Part shown: one piece after another, positions 8,468 through 18,240 of the stretch | Layout: every line of letters starts with the position of its first letter | Numbering within the stretch: the first letter of the stretch is position 1 | NCBI GenBank assembly: GCA_963845445.1 | Contig: CAWJSE010000002.1 | Location: 1,550,001-1,614,000, forward strand | Origin: JABDBL01 sp963845445 | Lineage (GTDB): Bacteria > Cyanobacteriota > Vampirovibrionia > Obscuribacterales > Obscuribacteraceae | DNA length: 64,000 bases | Direction of reading: 5' to 3' | Made by a program: the position numbers and the translations under genes | Notes under the pieces: model-generated | What the model saw: only the letters and a program-made list of their open reading frames with translations | What the model was told of the DNA's origin: nothing | Database searches by the model: none

Positions 8468-9532
8468 TTAAGAAAATCTTTTAGGATTTTGTCTCTTTAT
8501 TGACAGGTGATTAGGCTTTTCTTTTATTTGATCAATAAATTTGCTCAAATCCTCAATTAGTCTATTTGTTCTTTCGGCCCTACTAACTGAGTTGAGATGG
8601 TATGGATATTCGAAAAAATCATCATCTGAAAATACATAGCGTTCGGGTCTAGCTAATATAGGTACGCTAAGCTTCTGTCCTGGCCAATCGGCAAAGATTC
8701 TAGGATTGTAGAGCTTATATGAAGTCTCTGGTATAGGTGATGGTATCAGAACTACATACGCCAGGCGTCTATGAGCAAATTGAGCAAAATCGTTTATCAC
8801 CTTAGCACCCTCGTCTGATATGGGGGCCACAGGCGCTTCATAGCTCTGATAATTGGGCCTTTTTACTGGGTAAAACAAATGCATGAAATGGTCACCATGC
8901 TCTTCAAAAAAATAGCGCGTATGTAGTGGAGAGTAGAGAAGATCTTTATTAAAACGTTTGTCTTGCCACATTTTAACCAAAACAGTAAATAATTCTCTCC
9001 ACTTCGCTGCTGGTTCAATTGAAGCATTTTTGATAAAAGTGGCAGTAAAAGATGGCGAATTCAAACAAGATCTGAACAGCCAAAGTCCTGCTCCTGGATA
9101 AGTTTCGAGCAATTTTAAAAGATGATGATCTCCTTCCACAAATTCGTATAAAAGAGTGTATTCAGGCACAATGACTATGATATCTCCAGCAGCTATGTCA
9201 TCTTTGATTTCTTCCAACATATAGCGCAAGCCAAAAGGTAAACATTCAGACATATTTACTGCAGGCATATGCAAAGTTTTTTCAACCAAGCCACTATCCA
9301 ATCCATAAACAAGATTGGAGCCGCCCACAAACACAATTTTTGGCGAACCTAATTTTCGCAAACGACGATGTTTATCTATTAGTGACGCAAAGCTGCCATA
9401 TCTTCCTGTCATTGGTCCTTGCGGTGGCAGGGAAAAAGTGAGCAATAGAAAACATATAAAAAGTAAGAGTGATGTGATGAAACTTGAGTGCATTTTGATT
9501 CCGAATGCCAAAAATTCCACCCGTTGACCCAT
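8468..9532 (-). CDS. Membrane-anchored SGNH-like hypothetical protein
   Basis: Unknown function. An N-terminal transmembrane segment (FITSLLLFICFLLLTFSL) leads into a domain with IVFVGGSNLVYGLDS, which resembles block I of SGNH/GDSL-type hydrolases (Gly-x-Ser-Asn), and a later DIIVIVPEYTL strand. Similar proteins include those that act on surface polysaccharides, but I cannot see a convincing catalytic Asp-His pair. ATG 9532 is used; ATG 9493 immediately before the membrane segment is a reasonable alternative. The gene lies alone between tRNA-Gly and a degraded copy of the tRNA 3' end, opposite in strand to the tRNA. Confidence 0.6.
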   Translation of the reverse strand: MGQRVEFLAFGIKMHSSFITSLLLFICFLLLTFSLPPQGPMTGRYGSFASLIDKHRRLRKLGSPKIVFVGGSNLVYGLDSGLVEKTLHMPAVNMSECLPFGLRYMLEEIKDDIAAGDIIVIVPEYTLLYEFVEGDHHLLKLLETYPGAGLWLFRSCLNSPSFTATFIKNASIEPAAKWRELFTVLVKMWQDKRFNKDLLYSPLHTRYFFEEHGDHFMHLFYPVKRPNYQSYEAPVAPISDEGAKVINDFAQFAHRRLAYVVLIPSPIPETSYKLYNPRIFADWPGQKLSVPILARPERYVFSDDDFFEYPYHLNSVSRAERTNRLIEDLSKFIDQIKEKPNHLSIKRQNPKRFS

Positions 9533-9561
9533 ACATTTAAATTATATCTCGAGCGCTCGGT

Positions 9562-9620
9562 CTGCCAAGAGGAGTCTACCCGCTGCAAAGCTCATCTCCT
9601 GCTCCATTTTTTATAATTTG
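9562..9620 (+). pseudogene. Degraded tRNA-Gly 3' half with flank
   Basis: Contains TGCCAAGAGGAG, like the anticodon loop and 3' anticodon stem of tRNA-Gly, followed by CTCATCTCCTGCTCCA, which matches the tRNA acceptor end CTCGTCTCCCGCTCCA with two transitions. The similarity continues into the downstream T-rich flank to about 9620. The D arm and 5' acceptor strand are missing and the T arm does not fold properly, so it cannot be a functional tRNA. A perfect palindrome CGAGCGCTCG lies just upstream. Confidence 0.5.
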
Positions 9621-9709
9621 ACTCGAATTGTTAGCTGCTTACTTGATTTATCAGCCATATAAATTGGTATAGTATCCATTAGATAAACTGAATTTTCTAT
9701 CTATATCAA

Positions 9710-10174
9710 ATGTCTGAACAAGAACCACCATCTAACAAAACCGAAGATAGCCTAAAAGCTAACGGACCGGCAGCTCAAAGACGCAATAGCTGGGAATCAA
9801 GTATGGCTGCTGTTTCATATGTCCTTGAACTTTCTAGAAAACCGGAACTAAAGATCCGTCAGAGTGACCAGGTTACAGCCTTTTCTGTATTCTTAGCTAC
9901 CCTAGCCACTATTTTGTGCTTAGTTATGCACAAAATAGGCGGAGTCAGTCTTCAATTAATGCTTCTAAGCGATATTTTTCTGGGGGTGGCGCTAGTCATT
10001 TATGTTTGCCATAGGCTTGGTATCCTAACTGCATTGCCGCCAAGACAAGCTGCCCTTACTTGGCAATTGTTACAAGCTTTTGCCTTTGTAGGCGTATTTA
10101 TAACCGTCAATTTAGCGCTGATCTTGTCTTTCGTCCTGTCGTCTATACCTGTAAGCAATTTGCGCTTGCCTTGA
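9710..10174 (+). CDS. Small multi-span membrane protein, hypothetical
   Basis: A 154-residue protein with a charged, Ser/Asn-rich N-terminal 60 residues and three predicted transmembrane helices (around residues 62-83, 88-106 and 122-147), ending shortly after the last. It starts with ATG 9710. No family recognised. It lies upstream of tig on the same strand, but the 160 bp gap argues against tight coupling. Confidence 0.6.
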   Translation: MSEQEPPSNKTEDSLKANGPAAQRRNSWESSMAAVSYVLELSRKPELKIRQSDQVTAFSVFLATLATILCLVMHKIGGVSLQLMLLSDIFLGVALVIYVCHRLGILTALPPRQAALTWQLLQAFAFVGVFITVNLALILSFVLSSIPVSNLRLP

Positions 10175-10337
10175 AGTAAATTTTTAGAATTTCAAATGTA
10201 ACTCTAAAAGGTCGACTGCCCGATAATGGATCGGCTGTCATGATAAGATATTTCTTTGTCTTCCAGACAACATCATTTGTCAGCCTCAACTGGCGGACGA
10301 ATTTACATCTAAAAAGTCATAAAAATAGGAAATTAAA

Positions 10338-11663
10338 ATGAAGGTTACTCTCGATCGCGAAGGAAAAAATTTGGTCAAGCTCGGATTAGAACTAGAGCCA
10401 GATAAGGCTATGCGCGCCTATGAGCATGCTTGTCGTTCTTTGAGCAATAAAGTCAACATTCCTGGTTTTCGCCGAGGCAAAGTACCGCGACACGTGCTAG
10501 AAAAAACTGTTGGCATTGAATATATAAAGCAAGAAACATTGGACCGTTTATTACCAGAAGTGCTAAACGAAGCCATAGCACAGGAAAGTTTAGACATTAT
10601 TACCCAGCCTCAGATCGATTCTTGCAAATTCGATTTAGGAGAACCGTTAAAATTCGAAGCAAAATTTGAGGTACGTCCTACCGTCACTTTGGGTCAATAC
10701 AAAGGATTGAACGTAGAAGTACCAGAAAAGAAATTTGAAGAAAGTTCAGTTGAAAAAGCATTGGAAAGCCTAGCAGCAGCCCAAGCAGAAATGACTGCCA
10801 TAGCACCGCGTCCAATAAAAATGGCTGACACAGTTTTGCTTGACTTTGAATGTTTGGTTGACAACCAGCCTGTAGAAGGTGGCAAAGCTCAAGGCATGTT
10901 GCTTGAAATTAAAGCCGGCGGTTTTATAGATAGTTTTTGCGAACAATTAGTCGATAAGGAGCCTGGCACTGAAGTTGAGATCAAGGCTAGCTTTCCAGCA
11001 GATTATCGCAATAGTGTTTTGGCAGGGAAAGAAGGTGTTTTTAAAACAAAAATTCGCGAATTAAGAGAAAAAGCTCTACCTAAAATAGACGATGCGTTAG
11101 CCCAAAAATTCGGCGTGGAGTCCCTCGAAAAACTAAAGGAAAGATTAGCAACGAATTTGAAAGACGAATTCGAAATGAATAATGAAGCTGCTAAGCAAAA
11201 ACTAGTAGTCGAATCAATCGTAAAAAATGCTTCTGTAGACCTACCTGAGACCATGATTGAACGTGAGCAGAAACTTCTTTTGGATCAAGTAAAGTATTAT
11301 TTCCAACAAAACGGCCGCTCTTTTGACGAGATAGAAAAATCACCAGAGTTCGAAAAACTCAAATCAGAAAAATACGAAGAAGCTACAAAGCGCGTATTAA
11401 CAAGCTTGGTATTGGGAGCAATCATTAAAGAAGAGAAAGTAACGGTTACTGAAGAAGAAATGCGCTTGCACTTAGAAGAATTTATTGCTCGTATGGGTCT
11501 GCCTCCAGAAAAGGCTTCTCACAACGAAGCTGTTCACAGGCAAGCTCTTGAAGAATTACTAACTGCCAAAGTAATGGAATTGCTCTTACAAAACACACAT
11601 ATTACCTATACACCTGCCGTTACAACAAGCACAGATCAAAAGTCGTCAAGCACAGAGAATTAA
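10338..11663 (+). CDS. tig: Trigger factor, ribosome-associated chaperone
   Basis: Binds the ribosome exit tunnel and nascent chains. The N-terminal domain has the ribosome-docking signature NIPGFRRGKVPRHVLEK near residues 40-56. The middle FKBP-type PPIase domain (about 160-245) includes DTVLLDFEC and FPADYRN. The C-terminal helical arms (about 250-425) contain PETMIEREQ. At 441 aa it is full length, with a short Ser/Thr tail. Start ATG 10338, with AGGA a few bases upstream. It heads the conserved tig-clpP-clpX-lon block. Confidence 0.96.
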   Translation: MKVTLDREGKNLVKLGLELEPDKAMRAYEHACRSLSNKVNIPGFRRGKVPRHVLEKTVGIEYIKQETLDRLLPEVLNEAIAQESLDIITQPQIDSCKFDLGEPLKFEAKFEVRPTVTLGQYKGLNVEVPEKKFEESSVEKALESLAAAQAEMTAIAPRPIKMADTVLLDFECLVDNQPVEGGKAQGMLLEIKAGGFIDSFCEQLVDKEPGTEVEIKASFPADYRNSVLAGKEGVFKTKIRELREKALPKIDDALAQKFGVESLEKLKERLATNLKDEFEMNNEAAKQKLVVESIVKNASVDLPETMIEREQKLLLDQVKYYFQQNGRSFDEIEKSPEFEKLKSEKYEEATKRVLTSLVLGAIIKEEKVTVTEEEMRLHLEEFIARMGLPPEKASHNEAVHRQALEELLTAKVMELLLQNTHITYTPAVTTSTDQKSSSTEN

Positions 11664-11787
11664 TTCCTGCTTACACATTTAATAAGTTAGTATGTAAGCC
11701 GTGTTAGTCTGTACACAGGCAGAAGTTTTTACTGAATAAAATCAAAGCTGAAAAAAGACAAAATCACAAATTGGAGTTCTTATATTG

Positions 11788-12471
11788 ATGAATAGCCCGT
11801 TTTCTACACCTTCGCGCAAATCTGTTTTCGATATTTGGAGCATGACCCCAATGGCTTCTCCAGATTTTTACTATCCACCGACTGTTATAGAAACTACAGC
11901 TAGGGGCGAGCGTGCTTTTGACATCTTTTCAAGACTATTGAGAGAACGTATTGTTTTCCTGGGTACTCCCGTGGACGACACTGTTGCCAATATGGTGGTT
12001 GCCCAGCTTTTACTCCTAGAAGGCGAAGATCCAGAAAAAGATATTAGACTATATATCAATTCACCTGGTGGCTCAGTAACAGCTGGTTTCGCCATTTATG
12101 ACACTATCCAACATATACGATCGGATGTCTCTACAATTTGCCTCGGTCAGGCTGCCAGCATGGGCGCATTTATATTGACTGCCGGTAAAAAGGGCAAAAG
12201 ACTGGCATTACCTCACTCAAGAATCCTTATTCACCAACCATTGGGCGGTGCACAAGGACAAGCTACCGATATTGAAATTCAAGCCCGCGAAATATTACGT
12301 ATTAAGCGGCAATTGAATGAATTAATGGCTGAACATACCGGACAATCAGTCAAACAAATCGAAAAGGATACAGACCGAGACAATATCATGACTGCTGAGG
12401 AGGCAAAGGAGTATGGTCTAGTGGACGAAGTTATTGTTCGCCTTGATCAACCGCCTTTAACTGCTGTCTAA
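11788..12471 (+). CDS. clpP: ATP-dependent Clp protease proteolytic subunit
   Basis: Serine peptidase that forms the double-heptamer degradation chamber. Catalytic Ser is in GQAASMGAFIL, His in LPHSRILIHQP, and the Asp in the DRDN region. Conserved YINSPGGSVTAGFAIYDT and the C-terminal EAKEYGLVDEVI also fit. The N-terminal extension before PPTVIETT is about 30 residues, probably a processed propeptide. ATG 11788 is preferred over the TTG one codon upstream, with GGAG further upstream. Followed by clpX after 180 bp. Confidence 0.96.
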   Translation: MNSPFSTPSRKSVFDIWSMTPMASPDFYYPPTVIETTARGERAFDIFSRLLRERIVFLGTPVDDTVANMVVAQLLLLEGEDPEKDIRLYINSPGGSVTAGFAIYDTIQHIRSDVSTICLGQAASMGAFILTAGKKGKRLALPHSRILIHQPLGGAQGQATDIEIQAREILRIKRQLNELMAEHTGQSVKQIEKDTDRDNIMTAEEAKEYGLVDEVIVRLDQPPLTAV

Positions 12472-12653
12472 TCAAAATATATTGTGATATATGCTAGTTT
12501 TGGGCAAATATATAAAAGATAAAAAAACAAAAGTAGGGATGAATAATTAAGAAAATAGTTGATCTGAGAGGATAATATAGATAGATTGCTATTTATATAT
12601 CCTGCGTTTAAGTGATATGTCAGTTCGTAGTTGAAATAGAATAGGAAAAATCA

Positions 12654-13949
12654 ATGTCAAAAACAAACGACACTCGCCTGAGATGCTCCTTCTGCACAAA
12701 AAGCCAGGATCAAGTTAAAAAACTTATCGTCGGTGCTGGAGTATATATATGCGATGAGTGTGTGGATCTTTGCAATGAAATTTTAGATGAAGAGTTGTTA
12801 GAAGGCACCCCGCCCAGTGTTCCTTCCGAAACTAGTGCTCCTCAGATAGCTGATATTCCCAAACCGCAAGAAATTAAGAATTACCTCGATCAACATATAG
12901 TGGGTCAAACTACAGCCAAAAAAATCCTATCAGTGGCTGTATATAATCACTATAAACGCATTACCCATAATGCAAAATTAGCTGACAAAGTCGAAATTCA
13001 AAAGTCCAATATTTTACTTATTGGTCCGACTGGCTGCGGTAAAACATTGTTAGCTCAGACTTTAGCTCGTTTATTAGATGTGCCGTTTGCTGTCGCCGAT
13101 GCCACTACTCTTACCGAAGCTGGTTATGTCGGTGAAGATGTTGAAAACATCCTGCTGCGCCTTTATCAGGCATCTGATTATGATGTAAAAAAGGCTGAAC
13201 GCGGGATTATTTATATAGACGAAATAGATAAAATTTCGCGCAAATCAGAAAATACCAGCATCACTCGCGACGTAAGCGGCGAAGGCGTACAACAAGCATT
13301 ATTGAAAATGATTGAAGGGACTTTAGCTAATGTTCCTCCCCAAGGTGGGCGCAAACACCCTCATCAAGAATTTATCCAGATCAATACTGCCAATATTCTG
13401 TTTATTTGCGGAGGCGCTTTTGTTGGCTTAGACAAAATCGTTGAATCGCGCATTTCGTCCAATCGCAACATTGGCTTCGGTTCAGATAGACCGCTTACTG
13501 CTGCCGAACGTGAGCAAAAAGCTAGCCGTATACTCAAAGAAACAGCTCCAGATGACTTGTTAAAATTTGGACTAATACCCGAATTTGTCGGTCGTATGCC
13601 TGTAATTGCTGTGCTTGAAGCATTAGACGTTGAAGCTTTGGTACGCATCTTAGTTGAACCAAAGAATGCCATCGTCAAGCAATATCAGCAATTGTTGGCA
13701 CTTGATGGAGTGGATTTAGATTTTGATCAATCAGCAATCAGAGCCATTGCCGAAGAAGCTATTAAGCGTAAGACTGGTGCCCGTGCCTTGCGTTCTATAG
13801 TAGAAGAAATCATGTTAGACATAATGTACGAAGTACCTTCACGCTCAGATATCAAAGTTTGTCATATAACAAAAGAATTAGTTGAAAAACGTTCTACGGC
13901 CGAGCTTCTCGAATTACCACAGGCTAAACTCAAAGGTGAAATAGCCTAG
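12654..13949 (+). CDS. clpX: ClpX ATPase, unfoldase of ClpXP
   Basis: AAA+ ATPase that recognises, unfolds and feeds substrates to ClpP. The N-terminal four-cysteine zinc domain (CSFCTKSQDQVKKL, then CDECVDLC) is intact. Walker A is GPTGCGKT, Walker B IIYIDEIDKI, and the pore loop and arginine-finger regions are present (GYVGEDVEN, PEFVGRMPV). Length of 431 aa is typical. Stop is seven bases before the lon start, so clpX and lon are probably co-transcribed. Confidence 0.97.
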   Translation: MSKTNDTRLRCSFCTKSQDQVKKLIVGAGVYICDECVDLCNEILDEELLEGTPPSVPSETSAPQIADIPKPQEIKNYLDQHIVGQTTAKKILSVAVYNHYKRITHNAKLADKVEIQKSNILLIGPTGCGKTLLAQTLARLLDVPFAVADATTLTEAGYVGEDVENILLRLYQASDYDVKKAERGIIYIDEIDKISRKSENTSITRDVSGEGVQQALLKMIEGTLANVPPQGGRKHPHQEFIQINTANILFICGGAFVGLDKIVESRISSNRNIGFGSDRPLTAAEREQKASRILKETAPDDLLKFGLIPEFVGRMPVIAVLEALDVEALVRILVEPKNAIVKQYQQLLALDGVDLDFDQSAIRAIAEEAIKRKTGARALRSIVEEIMLDIMYEVPSRSDIKVCHITKELVEKRSTAELLELPQAKLKGEIA

Positions 13950-13956
13950 AAAACAG

Positions 13957-16359
13957 ATGCCCGATATACAAAATACTCCCTTTCCTGTTATCCCCTTGCG
14001 AGATGTTGTGGTCTTTCCACAAATGGTGCAAGCATTATTCGTGAGCCGCCCTAAGTCCATTGCCGCACTGGAGCAAGCGCTCATGCGTGATGATCGCTTA
14101 GTGGTGCTGGTTGCTCAAAAAGATCCAGAAACCGAAGATCCTCGCATTGAGGATATTTATCAAGTCGGTACTCTGGCTGAAGTCATGCAAATGCTGAAAT
14201 TGCCAGACGGCACAGTCAAAGCATTAGTAGAGGGCTCCACCCGCATCAAGCTTGAGTCTATTAAGGACGAGCAAAATGTATTTGAAGCCTATGTAACCGC
14301 TGAAAACGAAACTACAGATGAAGATGCTTCCACTAAAACTCTTGTCAGGGTAACAGTGGAAAAATTTGAGCAATTCGTTAAAACCACAAAAAAGGTTAAC
14401 CCCGAGAGTTTGCTTGCTGTTTCTGGTATTGGTCAACCGGGCCGTTTAGCAGACATTATAGCTACGTACTTAGGATTAGATTTAACCGAGCGCCAGAAAT
14501 GTTTAGAAATTATCGACAGCACGCAAAGACTTGAATATGTAAGCCATCTTCTTTCACGTGAATTAGAACTAGCCGAATTAGAACAACAAATACATGACCG
14601 CGTACGTTTCAACTTGGAAAAAACACAAAGAGAATATTATTTGCGCGAAAAATTGCGCATAATTCAAGAAGAATTAAATTCTGATGGAGAACAGGTCGGT
14701 GAGATTGCTGAATACAAGGAAAAAATAGCCAAAGCTAAAGTAACAGGCTTAGCACTAGAGAAAGCACAAAAAGAGTTGCAGCGCCTGGAAAAGATGATGC
14801 CTCAAAGCGCTGAAGCAGGAGTTATCAGATCATATTTAGACACTCTAGTATCTTTACCATGGGCCAAACGCTCACGCGAAATTATTGACTTAGACAAAGC
14901 AGAAAAAATACTAGAACAAAAGCACTACGGATTAAAGAAAGTCAAAGAAAGGATTCTCGAATATCTAGCTGTGCGCAAATTATCTAAACAGCCACTGGGA
15001 ACCATACTTTGCTTGGTCGGACCACCCGGTGTAGGGAAAACTAGCTTAGTCAAATCTATCGCTAAAGCAATGAATCGTGAATTCGCTCGTATAAGCCTCG
15101 GTGGCGTTAACGATGAAGCGGAAATTCGCGGGCACAGACGTACTTATATTGGTTCTATGCCAGGACGTATCATTCAATCTATAAAACAAGCCGGCACAAA
15201 AAACCCAGTCATTCTGCTAGATGAAATCGAAAAGATGACGCGCAATTATATGGGCGATCCGACTGCTGCCATGTTAGAAGTCCTTGATCCAGATCAAAAC
15301 GAGAATTTCACTGATCATTATTTGGATGTCCCTTTTAGTTTGCACGAGGTTATTTTTGTCGCCACAGCTAATTCTCTGGATTATATGCCACGAGCACTCT
15401 ACGACAGATTGGAAGTAATTAGAATTTCTGGCTACACCGAAGAAGAAAAAGTTGCCATTGCCGAGCAACATATCATTCCCTTGACGGTCAAAAAACATGG
15501 ACTCAAAGACAAACAGCTAAAAATTTCCGATCAAGCTATTCGTAAAATCATTCAAGAATATACACGTGAAGCCGGTGTGCGGTCTTTAGAACGCAATATT
15601 GCCGCTACTTGTCGCAAAGTAGCAAGCGAAATAGTTAGGGACCCTGCTACCACAGTTCGCCTGACACCAAATAATTTAGCCAAATATCTAGGACCCGCTA
15701 AGATCCCCCGTGAGATAGAAGTACAAGGACCGCAAGTGGGCGTTGTTACTGGATTAGCTTGGACTGAGATGGGTGGTGAAACATTGCCCATTGAAGTTAA
15801 TACAATGCCAGGCAAGGGCAAACTTCAACTAACCGGGCAACTTGGTGAAGTCATGAAAGAGTCTGCCCAGGCTGCTTTCAGTTATATACGCAGTCATGCC
15901 AGCCAATTTGGCATCAAAACGGACTTTCAAGACAATTTTGATATCCATATCCATATACCAGAGGGCGCGACCCCAAAAGATGGACCTTCTGCCGGAGTCG
16001 CCTTAGCAGTTGCCTTAATTTCTGCTATGTCAAAACGTCCTGTAAGAGCAAGCCTTGCCATGACCGGTGAAATTACATTACGTGGTAATGTTCTGGTTAT
16101 CGGTGGCTTAAAAGAAAAAGTATTAGCCGCTTTACGTGCCGGCATAAAAACTGTCCTTTACCCACGTGCTAACGAAAAAGATTTAACTGACATTCCTGAT
16201 TATGTACACAAACGCTTAGAAATGATTCCGGTGGGTCATTTAGATGAAGTATTAAAAATAGCTTTTAAAGACAAAACTAAGTCAACCCGCTCTGACAGAG
16301 CCACTACCCGAAGTGCAGCGCGCCAAGCTAATAAGCGCAGTGCTTCCAGTTCGCGCTAA
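13957..16359 (+). CDS. lon: Lon ATP-dependent protease
   Basis: Soluble hexameric AAA+ protease for damaged and regulatory proteins. Domains in order: substrate-binding N domain (about 8-200), coiled coil (to about 300), ATPase with Walker A GPPGVGKT and Walker B VILLDEIEKM, then the peptidase domain with catalytic Ser in PKDGPSAGVA and Lys in KVLAALRAGIK. At 800 aa it is full length. The C-terminal extension is rich in Arg, Ser and Thr (TRSDRATTRSAARQ). Its stop codon abuts the stop of the convergent small membrane gene. Confidence 0.97.
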   Translation: MPDIQNTPFPVIPLRDVVVFPQMVQALFVSRPKSIAALEQALMRDDRLVVLVAQKDPETEDPRIEDIYQVGTLAEVMQMLKLPDGTVKALVEGSTRIKLESIKDEQNVFEAYVTAENETTDEDASTKTLVRVTVEKFEQFVKTTKKVNPESLLAVSGIGQPGRLADIIATYLGLDLTERQKCLEIIDSTQRLEYVSHLLSRELELAELEQQIHDRVRFNLEKTQREYYLREKLRIIQEELNSDGEQVGEIAEYKEKIAKAKVTGLALEKAQKELQRLEKMMPQSAEAGVIRSYLDTLVSLPWAKRSREIIDLDKAEKILEQKHYGLKKVKERILEYLAVRKLSKQPLGTILCLVGPPGVGKTSLVKSIAKAMNREFARISLGGVNDEAEIRGHRRTYIGSMPGRIIQSIKQAGTKNPVILLDEIEKMTRNYMGDPTAAMLEVLDPDQNENFTDHYLDVPFSLHEVIFVATANSLDYMPRALYDRLEVIRISGYTEEEKVAIAEQHIIPLTVKKHGLKDKQLKISDQAIRKIIQEYTREAGVRSLERNIAATCRKVASEIVRDPATTVRLTPNNLAKYLGPAKIPREIEVQGPQVGVVTGLAWTEMGGETLPIEVNTMPGKGKLQLTGQLGEVMKESAQAAFSYIRSHASQFGIKTDFQDNFDIHIHIPEGATPKDGPSAGVALAVALISAMSKRPVRASLAMTGEITLRGNVLVIGGLKEKVLAALRAGIKTVLYPRANEKDLTDIPDYVHKRLEMIPVGHLDEVLKIAFKDKTKSTRSDRATTRSAARQANKRSASSSR

Positions 16360-16659
16360 TCAGCCGCGATGCCTTTTCATTCTCTGAGAAAAAGCAGCCT
16401 CTGCTGTTTGAATTCTTTTCTGATCTCGCGGAAATCCAAGCGCATGTGCTAAGCCAATAGCGATAAGAGATAAGCCTGCTAAAAGATAAACCGAACGTCC
16501 CAGTACCGGTCCAAGTAGATTATTTAGAAAAACGGCTCTTAGACTGAAATCAACTGTCGCAGAAATTATGGCTACAGTCAAACCAGCGATAATAGGTAGC
16601 CAGGTCCAAACCCCCCCCACATATCTCTTATATTTTTCGTCAGTTATTTGATCTCTCAT
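16360..16659 (-). CDS. Two-span membrane protein, hypothetical
   Basis: A 99-residue protein with two transmembrane segments (about 18-38 and 54-74) and a basic C-terminus (MKRHRG). Starts at ATG 16659. It is convergent with lon and the two stop codons are directly adjacent, so their 3' ends share the junction. Its codon 15-18 region includes an eight-base run of C/G (around 16611), a potential slippage site, but the frame is open. No family recognised. Confidence 0.6.
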   Translation of the reverse strand: MRDQITDEKYKRYVGGVWTWLPIIAGLTVAIISATVDFSLRAVFLNNLLGPVLGRSVYLLAGLSLIAIGLAHALGFPRDQKRIQTAEAAFSQRMKRHRG

Positions 16660-16824
16660 AAAACCTCGGTACTCCCTAAACTATGACATACCCAGAAAAA
16701 AGCTTACTATAACTGCAAAACCCCTCAATACATTGACTGCTTGACGTTTGAGGTATGCTTTTTGTTCAGTAACAACATGAAAACTAGTCGTTAGGCTGAT
16801 ATGATCTTATTAGGGTAATCTTTG

Positions 16825-18240
16825 ATGGCGAGTTCGTTAATTAATGAACTTCTAAAGGTCAGGTTTATGCTGGAAAAGAAGAATATCGTTAAGAATATCA
16901 TCAAGAACCCGAATCGAGCTGTCTCTGGTCCAGAAAAACACTACGACGATCTATATTCCAGGTATGTGAATCCGGTTCTTGATCGCTACACCGACTTGAT
17001 AGTTGTAAAAGGGAAAGGCTCCTATGTTTATGACATAAATGGAGAGAATTTTCTGGATTTAAGTAGCGGCATTGCTGTCAATGCGCTGGGGCACTGTCAC
17101 CCTGCTGTGGTAGCAGCAGTCCAAGAACAAGTATCCCAACTTATGCACACTTCAATTACGGTGCGTCATACCAAATACATCGAACTTTCTGAAAAGTTAG
17201 CGCAAATTTCTCCTGGCAATTTAAATTCAAGTTTTTTATCCAATAGCGGAGCTGAAGGAATTGAAGGAGCAATAAAATTAGCGCGCTATGTCACAAGACG
17301 CCCAGCAATTATAAACTTCCGCGGTTCATTCCACGGGCGCACTATGATGGCTGTAGCTTTAACAAATTCCAAATTATACTTTCGCGAACATCTAGAACCG
17401 CTCCCTGGCCCCATTTATACCGCTCCATTTCCTTACACATATAGATCTGCTTTTCGCAATGATCCTGAGGCTTGTGTCAAAGACTGTCTGCATCAGTTAC
17501 ATTTACTTCTACACCAATTCATAGACCCGTCAGAAGTAGCAGCTATGATCATTGAGCCCATAATAGCCGAGGGCGGTTATGTGGTGCCTCCTCCTGGATT
17601 TTTAACTGGCTTGAGAGATATTTGCAGCGCGCATGGAATACTTCTCATTACCGATGAAGTACAATCTGGCTTTTGCCGCACTGGTAAGTGGTTTGCCATT
17701 GAGCATGAAAATGTTGTACCAGACATTATGGTGGTAGCAAAGGCCATTGCTAGTGGTCTTCCTCTTTCGGCTTTTATAGCTAATATAGAACTAACCTCTC
17801 AATGGGCAAAATCACGTCACGGCTCTACCTTTGGTGGTAACCCCATAGCTTGCGCCGCAGCTTTAGCTACTATCAAAGTAATGCAGGAAGAAAAGTTAGA
17901 TAAGCGGGCCGAACAACTTGGCCATGAAATACTCAAGCGTCTGCAAACATTTGCTCAAGGGCGTAAGCATATTGGTGAAGTGCGTGGTCGTGGTTTGATG
18001 ATTGGCATAGAATTAGATGGACCTGGTGGTGAACCAAGCCGGGCCATAGCCAAGCATGTGATGCAACGATGCTTGGAAAACAAATTGCTGGTTATAAACT
18101 GCGGTGAGCACGGTCAAGTAATAAGACTGATGCCTTCGCTAACAATATCTGACTCTGAAGCGCAGAAGGCTTGCGAAATTCTAGAAAAATGTATGGACAT
18201 AAAAGAAGGGGAGGTAATTCATGAGCAGTACAGCAAGTAA
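16825..18240 (+). CDS. Class III PLP aminotransferase (GABA/ornithine type)
   Basis: Omega-amino acid to 2-oxo acid aminotransferase. Family motifs: GSYVYDINGENFLDLSSGIA, SNSGAEGIEGAIKLAR, NFRGSFHGRT, LLITDEVQSGFCRTGKW and the PLP lysine in VVAKAIASGLPLSAF. It resembles 4-aminobutyrate aminotransferase in length and motifs. The neighbouring semialdehyde-type dehydrogenase supports degradation of an omega-amino acid such as GABA or beta-alanine, but the substrate is inferred. ATG 16825 has AGGG upstream; ATG 16867 also has a good site. The 3' end overlaps the next gene by 20 bases. Confidence 0.88.
   Translation: MASSLINELLKVRFMLEKKNIVKNIIKNPNRAVSGPEKHYDDLYSRYVNPVLDRYTDLIVVKGKGSYVYDINGENFLDLSSGIAVNALGHCHPAVVAAVQEQVSQLMHTSITVRHTKYIELSEKLAQISPGNLNSSFLSNSGAEGIEGAIKLARYVTRRPAIINFRGSFHGRTMMAVALTNSKLYFREHLEPLPGPIYTAPFPYTYRSAFRNDPEACVKDCLHQLHLLLHQFIDPSEVAAMIIEPIIAEGGYVVPPPGFLTGLRDICSAHGILLITDEVQSGFCRTGKWFAIEHENVVPDIMVVAKAIASGLPLSAFIANIELTSQWAKSRHGSTFGGNPIACAAALATIKVMQEEKLDKRAEQLGHEILKRLQTFAQGRKHIGEVRGRGLMIGIELDGPGGEPSRAIAKHVMQRCLENKLLVINCGEHGQVIRLMPSLTISDSEAQKACEILEKCMDIKEGEVIHEQYSK

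Noticed and set aside
11664..11787. CTTACAC/ATGTAAG inverted repeat after tig as a terminator
   Set aside because: Imperfect pairing and no T run; tig and clpP may share a transcript.
16605..16620. Run of eight C as a phase-variable tract
   Set aside because: The frame is open through it and there is no sign of an alternative product; noted only in the gene entry.
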